In this document: positions 6,643 through 10,521 of the stretch, piece by piece
How the letters are laid out: every line of letters starts with the position of its first letter
Position numbering within the stretch: the first letter of the stretch is position 1
NCBI GenBank assembly: GCA_016866415.1
Contig: VGML01000060.1
Location: forward strand, 1 to 10,521
DNA from: Bacteroidota bacterium
GTDB lineage: Bacteria > Bacteroidota > Bacteroidia > Flavobacteriales_D > Crocinitomicaceae
Length of the DNA stretch: 10,521 bases
Reading direction: 5' to 3'
The notes under the pieces: generated by a model
Seen by the model: the letters and a program-made list of their open reading frames with translations, nothing else
Told to the model about the DNA's origin: nothing
Databases searched by the model: none
Translations under genes and position numbers: made by a program

Positions 6643-7653
6643 TTATAATTTATCGCGTTTCAACCAACCTTTTTTGGTGAAATAAATCATAAGTCCAAGA
6701 ATGGTTAACAGCATAATTCCCCAAACAATGAAATACCCTGATTTCCATTTCAATTCAGGCATGAAGTCGAAATTCATACCATATACGCCAACAATAAATG
6801 TTAAAGGAATGAATAGGGAACTCACAACGGTTAGCATTTTCATGATTTCATTCATACGCTGGCCTTGAGCAGCGTAAAAAAGATTTGACATGCCATCTAA
6901 AATCTGCTTGTTCGCGTCAATTTCCTCCAAAGCACTAATACATGATGACTTTAAATTTGAAAAATAATAGAAGTTTGAACGATCTAGCAAATTACTTTCA
7001 CTATGTTCCAATTGCATTGTAACATCTCGCATGGGCTGAACAATTTTTCTTAGTTCAATTAGTCGTCTTTTCTCTACTTCTATTTCCTTAAAAATACTTT
7101 TGTTTTCAGAAACATGCAATTTTTCGTCTATTAAGGTTATTTTATCGGAAATCGTTTCCAAAACTTCAAAATAATTATCAATAATAGACTCCAACAGTCG
7201 AAACAACAAGAAGTCAGTCCCTTTCGAGCGAATCTTCCCTCTACCCTTCTCAATACGATCGCGAACATCGGTAAAATGATCCGATAGTTTCTCTTGAAAA
7301 GAAATCAAATAGTATTTGCCTAAAATAAACGTTATTTGTTCCTGATTTAGTGATGATGAGTTTGATTCATCAGGCAAAGCCGATTTGATACTGAAAAACA
7401 TGTAGTTCGGATATTCTTCAACCTTTGGTCGTCTAATGTTATTGTAAATTCCTTCAATAGATAATTTATCAACTCCTAATTTCGAACAAATTTTTTCAAC
7501 GGATTCTCGGTCAGATAAACTATGAAAATTTAACCAAGAAACATAATCTGAATCTATTTCAGATTCTACAAAATCATTTGCAAAATGATTTGCTTCATCC
7601 TTCTCTATCGCATAAAAACTAATATTGTACTTATAGAGTTGACATTCGGACAT
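6643..7653 (-). CDS. corA: CorA-family divalent metal ion transporter
   Basis: This is a 336-residue member of the CorA (2-TM-GxN) family, which forms pentameric inner-membrane channels for Mg2+ and sometimes Co2+, Ni2+ or other metals. The N-terminal cytoplasmic domain has VSWLNFHSLSD and the RRPKVEEYPNYMFF segment typical of CorA. A long charged helical region (about residues 150-265) forms the stalk. TM1 runs from about 273 to 291 and ends in the signature YGMN (291-294). The loop has FMPELKWKSG, and TM2 covers about 306-325 before a Lys-rich tail. It is complete and of normal length. It starts 8 bp after the small FeoB-associated gene, so it is probably cotranscribed with feoAB. Substrate is not determined by sequence; Mg2+ is the default, while the iron operon context leaves room for another divalent metal. 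Confidence 0.94.
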   Translation of the reverse strand: MSECQLYKYNISFYAIEKDEANHFANDFVESEIDSDYVSWLNFHSLSDRESVEKICSKLGVDKLSIEGIYNNIRRPKVEEYPNYMFFSIKSALPDESNSSSLNQEQITFILGKYYLISFQEKLSDHFTDVRDRIEKGRGKIRSKGTDFLLFRLLESIIDNYFEVLETISDKITLIDEKLHVSENKSIFKEIEVEKRRLIELRKIVQPMRDVTMQLEHSESNLLDRSNFYYFSNLKSSCISALEEIDANKQILDGMSNLFYAAQGQRMNEIMKMLTVVSSLFIPLTFIVGVYGMNFDFMPELKWKSGYFIVWGIMLLTILGLMIYFTKKGWLKRDKL

Positions 7654-7661
7654 AACATTAC

Positions 7662-7808
7662 TTATTTTGAAGAAGAACTATTTATCGATTTTCCCATTGA
7701 ACATGAATCGCACGCAGTTTCCTTTTTAAAAAACTTAACCCAAATCAAACGGATAATATAAATTACCGAAGTCGCAACTAAAAGCCAAACGAATATATCT
7801 TGAATCAT
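7662..7808 (-). CDS. FeoB-associated small Cys-containing membrane protein
   Basis: This short gene of 48 residues lies between feoB and corA. It begins at ATG 7808 (MIQDIFVWLLVATSVIYIIR) and stops at TAA 7664-7662. One hydrophobic segment (about residues 5-24) is followed by a basic WVKFFKK stretch and a CDSC pair (C33, C36), ending in a Ser-rich tail. This plan (one TM helix, then a short cysteine-bearing cytoplasmic end, right after feoB) matches the FeoB-associated Cys-rich membrane protein family found beside feoB in many bacteria. Its role is unproven; assistance to FeoB assembly or metal handling is inferred from linkage. It starts 31 bp after the feoB stop and ends 8 bp before corA. 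Both the protein plan and the tight spacing support it as a real gene. Confidence 0.87.
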   Translation of the reverse strand: MIQDIFVWLLVATSVIYIIRLIWVKFFKKETACDSCSMGKSINSSSSK

Positions 7809-7839
7809 TGAGACATAAAGTTACATAAATTATCCTTTT

Positions 7840-9795
7840 TTAGCTCAAAAGTTGGAAACATAAAAAAGATCCGAAATAGGCTAAAAATCCCATATATAAA
7901 ATTTGAATAATCGGCCATTTCCAAGATTGTGTTTCGCGTTTAACTACAGCCAAGGTAGCCATGCATTGCATCGCAAAAACATAGAAAATCATCAACGATG
8001 TGCCACTTGCAAGACTGTAAACAGGATTTCCTTGATTATTTTTTTCGTTTCTCATTTTCTCTATGAGCTTGAGGTTTGATTCCGAGTCGTTGTTAACTGC
8101 ATAAATAGTTGCTAATGACCCTACAAAAACTTCTCTTGCTGCAAATGAAGTTATTAATGATATCCCTATTTTCCAATCGAAGCCAAGGGGTTTAATGATG
8201 GGTTCAATACTTTTTCCCATGATTCCAATGAATGAAGATTCCAATTTCACGGATGCCAATTGCTGTTGCTTTTCATTATCTGATAATGATTTATAATAAG
8301 ACGATTGAATCAACTTTTTCTCGGACTTTTCCATTCGTCCACTTGGACCAAATGTCGCAAGCGCCCATAGAATGATTGAAATTGCAAGGATTATTTTTCC
8401 AGCATCCAGAACAAATACTTTTACTTTTTCCAAAATATTTATTCCAACATTTGTCCAACGTGGACTTCGATAACTTGGTAATTCGAGTAATAAAAATCCT
8501 TTTTCTCTAGTTCCAATGAATTGCTTCAAAAGAAGCGAAACAACAATTGCAGCAACAATCCCCAACAAGTATAAAAACAACAAAACAATCCCTTGTAAAT
8601 TGATAAATCCGAGAATTTTTTCATTGGGAATTACAAGTGAAATTAATAGTGTATAAACCGGGATTCGGGCACTGCAACTCATTAACGGAGCAACCAATAT
8701 CGTAATCATTCGCTCCTTCCAATCAGCAATCGTTCGAGCTGACATGATTCCCGGAATAGCACAAGCCGCGCTCGACATGAGAGGAACGACGCTTTTTCCG
8801 TTTAATCCTAACGGACGCATGATTCGATCCATGATAAAAACCACTCGTGCCAAATAGCCTGTTTCTTCCAAAATTGAAATAAAGAAAAACAAAAGAGCAA
8901 TCTGAGGAATAAATACCAGAACCCCGCCAATTCCAGGAATGATTCCTTGGCTGATTAAATCACTCAACATTCCTTTTGGCAACGTATCTGAAAACCAACT
9001 TCCTAAAGAGACGAAAAGTCCATCAATGAAATCCATCGGAATTGAAGCGAAGGAAAAAATAAATTGGAAAACAAGGAGAAGAATTGCAAGAAAAATCACA
9101 TACCCAAAAACAGGATGAAGCAACACGCGATCAATTTTTCGAGAAAAGGTATCTAATTTTATTTGATTTTCATTTTCAACATCTCGTATAATTACCCTGA
9201 TTTTTGTAAACCTTTCCTTTGCCTCATCAGATTGCTTGAGTTGATCATCTTGAGACGCTGGTTTGTAATTTGGGATGAAATTTTCGAGGCGCTTTGAGGC
9301 TTTCCAATTCTTTATCGCATCCAGAATTCGATTTTTACCCAATCCTACTCGCGCGTTCGCTGTTATAATCTCAACATCTGGAAATCGATTTTTTAATTTT
9401 TCAATGTCGATCTCAATTCCTCTTTTCAAGGCAACATCCCACATATTTAGAACTAAAATCAATGGGATGTTTAAGTCATACAACTGGGTAAAAAAAAGAA
9501 GATTTCGCTCTAAGTTTGACGCATCAGCAACGTAAATGGCTAATTCAGGATGTTCAGTCGATTGTTGATTGGTCAAAGCCGAATAAACGACTTCTTCATC
9601 TTTTGTCCGAGGGTAAATACTATAAACACCAGGGAAATCAGTTAGTTGATGCTCAACTTCTGAAACATTAATCACACCTGTTCGCTTCTCAACCGTTACT
9701 CCTGGGAAATTACCAATTGTTTGCCTAAGACCGGTCAACAAATTAAAAATTGAACTTTTTCCAGTATTTGGATTTCCGAGTAAGGCTATTTTCAT
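7840..9795 (-). CDS. feoB: Ferrous iron transport protein B (FeoB), GTPase-coupled Fe2+ permease
   Basis: This is a 651-residue inner-membrane Fe2+ transporter with an N-terminal G domain. G1 is GNPNTGKSS (7-15), the switch region is NFPGVTVEKRTG (29-40), G3 is DFPG (53-56), G4 is NMWD (117-120), and G5 is the TANAR region (146-149). A helical spacer to about residue 225 follows. The membrane part has the paired Gate motifs: GGVLVFIPQIALLFFFISIL with LEETGYLARVVFIMD (to 323), SSAACAIPGIMSART with C345, and APLMSCSARIPVY with C374. A second half has FAAREVFVGSLATIYAV and the terminal helices. The protein is on the short side for FeoB but lacks no core part. feoA lies 43 bp upstream and the small Cys protein 31 bp downstream, so this is a complete feo operon. 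The start is ATG 9795. Confidence 0.98.
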   Translation of the reverse strand: MKIALLGNPNTGKSSIFNLLTGLRQTIGNFPGVTVEKRTGVINVSEVEHQLTDFPGVYSIYPRTKDEEVVYSALTNQQSTEHPELAIYVADASNLERNLLFFTQLYDLNIPLILVLNMWDVALKRGIEIDIEKLKNRFPDVEIITANARVGLGKNRILDAIKNWKASKRLENFIPNYKPASQDDQLKQSDEAKERFTKIRVIIRDVENENQIKLDTFSRKIDRVLLHPVFGYVIFLAILLLVFQFIFSFASIPMDFIDGLFVSLGSWFSDTLPKGMLSDLISQGIIPGIGGVLVFIPQIALLFFFISILEETGYLARVVFIMDRIMRPLGLNGKSVVPLMSSAACAIPGIMSARTIADWKERMITILVAPLMSCSARIPVYTLLISLVIPNEKILGFINLQGIVLLFLYLLGIVAAIVVSLLLKQFIGTREKGFLLLELPSYRSPRWTNVGINILEKVKVFVLDAGKIILAISIILWALATFGPSGRMEKSEKKLIQSSYYKSLSDNEKQQQLASVKLESSFIGIMGKSIEPIIKPLGFDWKIGISLITSFAAREVFVGSLATIYAVNNDSESNLKLIEKMRNEKNNQGNPVYSLASGTSLMIFYVFAMQCMATLAVVKRETQSWKWPIIQILYMGFLAYFGSFLCFQLLS

Positions 9796-9838
9796 TTGAT
9801 TTGACTCAAAACATTTGGAGAACTCGTAAATTTAAAAA

Positions 9839-10075
9839 TTATAATTGGTTCTCGTCTTCAATGAGTATGTTGACTGCTTCATCCAATCGAAGCGAGATTA
9901 AACACCCATTTAACTCAACTGCTATTGGATCTTTCAATGGTGCACGAAATACAACTTCAACCTCAGATCCAGAAATAAAACCGAGTTCTACTAACTTAGC
10001 ACTGATATGAGTTGATGAAATACTTAGTATTTTTCCTTTGTTTCCTGGGAGTAATTGTGCCAACGTGCGAGTCAT
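9839..10075 (-). CDS. feoA: Ferrous iron transport protein A (FeoA), SH3-like
   Basis: This is a 78-residue cytosolic protein required together with FeoB for Fe2+ uptake, with a proposed regulatory role on the FeoB G domain. The features seen are LAQLLPGNKGKI at the N-terminus, LVELGFISGSEVEVVFRAPLKDPIAVEL in the middle and CLISLRLDEAVNILI at the end. These follow the FeoA pattern: LG..pG..v.v...aPl.DPi, then the LR..EA signature. It is a free-standing domain of normal length. I chose ATG 10075. An in-frame TTG four codons downstream would also give a normal FeoA start (MAQLLPG), and this matters because the predicted promoter box ends only 5 bases before the ATG. feoB follows in the same operon. 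Confidence 0.95.
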   Translation of the reverse strand: MTRTLAQLLPGNKGKILSISSTHISAKLVELGFISGSEVEVVFRAPLKDPIAVELNGCLISLRLDEAVNILIEDENQL

Positions 10076-10080
10076 ATGAA

Positions 10081-10109
10081 CAAATATAGGAAGTAAGCTT
10101 TAAAAGCAA
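10081..10109 (-). promoter_or_regulatory. Promoter of the feo operon
   Basis: On the minus strand, TTG (10109-10107) is followed by 18 bases and then TATATTTG (10088-10081), matching the Bacteroidota -33 and TAnnTTTG -7 elements. Only 5 bases separate the -7 box from the feoA ATG. The transcription start would therefore fall at or within a few bases of the start codon, giving a leaderless or nearly leaderless message. The promoter sits in the 52-bp gap after the aspartate kinase gene. No recognisable Fur box is visible. Confidence 0.7.
10097..10107. promoter_or_regulatory. Short palindrome in the feo promoter spacer, possible operator
   Basis: GCTTTAAAAGC is an inverted repeat of GCTTT and AAAGC around one central base, lying between the -33 and -7 elements of the feo promoter. 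That is where a repressor could block RNA polymerase. Eleven bases of AT-rich palindrome can occur by chance, so operator function is only a suggestion. Confidence 0.25.
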
Positions 10110-10127
10110 CTACCTCAAAAATGGTAT

Positions 10128-10521
10128 TTATATGAAATCCTTCATGACGATACGAGCCGTTTGTCGTGTTTTTTGTTGAAGTAAAATTTCTTTACCCGTA
10201 ACCACTTTATCAATCGTTTCTTGGTTATAGTGACGTATTGTGACCAACTCAAGTCCTTGATTATATTTCAAAATGTACTTTTCACCAAATAATGCTATTA
10301 ATTTATCGATAAGTGCTTTCTTCTCATCCAATAAAAAGTGAAAACTTACGGCTGAATTTTGCATAATGTGAATTTTCGCGTTCGCAACTGCCAACAAACG
10401 AAAAATTTCACTGAGATTTTCCTCAACAATAAAAGAGAAATCTCGAGGTGTAAGCGAAACTAAAATTTGATTTCTTTTAAAAATAAAAGAAGGAATAAGA
10501 TGGTCTTTTTTAGTTGAGGAT
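10128..10521 (-). CDS. Aspartate kinase, C-terminal ACT-domain fragment (5' end outside window)
   Basis: The frame is open from the window edge (first complete codon at 10520) to TAA 10130-10128, giving about 130 residues. The reading passes PSFIFKRNQILVSLTPRDFS, FIVEENLSEIF, then IHIMQNSAVSF, ELVTIRHYNQETID, GKEILLQQKTRQTARIV. This is the C-terminal regulatory (ACT) region of the short aspartate kinases of Bacteroidota. The MQNSA(V/I)SF segment sits in the ACT domain, and the QKTRQTARIV end is a family hallmark. The enzyme phosphorylates aspartate in the first step of Lys/Thr/Met and diaminopimelate synthesis. The catalytic N-terminal domain lies beyond the window. An internal TTG at 10397 is not a real start, because homologous sequence continues upstream of it. 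It is on the same strand as feoA, 52 bp away, with no terminator seen between. Confidence 0.88.
   Translation of the reverse strand, partial: SSTKKDHLIPSFIFKRNQILVSLTPRDFSFIVEENLSEIFRLLAVANAKIHIMQNSAVSFHFLLDEKKALIDKLIALFGEKYILKYNQGLELVTIRHYNQETIDKVVTGKEILLQQKTRQTARIVMKDFI

Noticed and set aside
9275..10010. Two + strand frames opposite feoB and feoA
   Set aside because: They are antisense to strongly conserved feoA and feoB. The translations are Phe/Arg/Ser-rich and match nothing I recognise.
10076..10127. Fur box upstream of feoA
   Set aside because: No GATAATGATAATCATTATC-like 19-mer is present in the gap; only an 11-bp palindrome of another sequence was seen.

Overview
The window reads as a chromosomal segment from a member of the Bacteroidota, most likely a flavobacterium-like organism. 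Four things support this. The FtsZ has a very long acidic linker and ends in FLHDNVD. The partial aspartate kinase tail is of the short Bacteroidota type. Predicted promoters fit the TTTG / TAnnTTTG consensus of that phylum. Genes lack evident Shine-Dalgarno sequences and have A/T-rich upstream regions. Placement below phylum or class is inference only. The DNA is AT-rich and gene-dense, and I see no mobile element, CRISPR array, tRNA or rRNA.

Region 1 (1-3876, + strand) is the distal end of the division/cell-wall cluster: the 3' end of ftsQ, then ftsA, ftsZ and a GatB/YqeY-domain gene. The genes overlap or are tightly spaced and end at a strong intrinsic terminator. FtsQ, FtsA and FtsZ are components of the division machinery.

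Region 2 (3852-5733, + strand) is a compact methionine-salvage operon, mtnB-mtnD-mtnC. Its enzymes convert methylthioribulose-1-phosphate through the acireductone to the 2-keto acid of methionine. Its likely promoter is interleaved with the terminator of the preceding operon.

Region 3 (5730-6609, - strand) holds two exported DUF1573 proteins. Both are read in the same frame and are separated by a single stop codon, with a TTG start abutting that stop. The second gene converges on mtnC with overlapping stop codons.

Region 4 (6643-10109, - strand) is a ferrous iron uptake operon: feoA, feoB, a 48-residue FeoB-associated Cys-containing membrane protein, and a CorA-type metal transporter 8 bp further on. 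The feoA promoter lies so close to the start codon that the message may be leaderless.

Region 5 (10128-10521, - strand) is the 3' end of an aspartate kinase gene that runs out of the window.

The window is mostly well-known housekeeping content. I found no convincing undescribed system. The most unusual items are the in-frame DUF1573 pair, the promoter inside a terminator, and the near-leaderless feoA arrangement with a palindrome in its promoter spacer.
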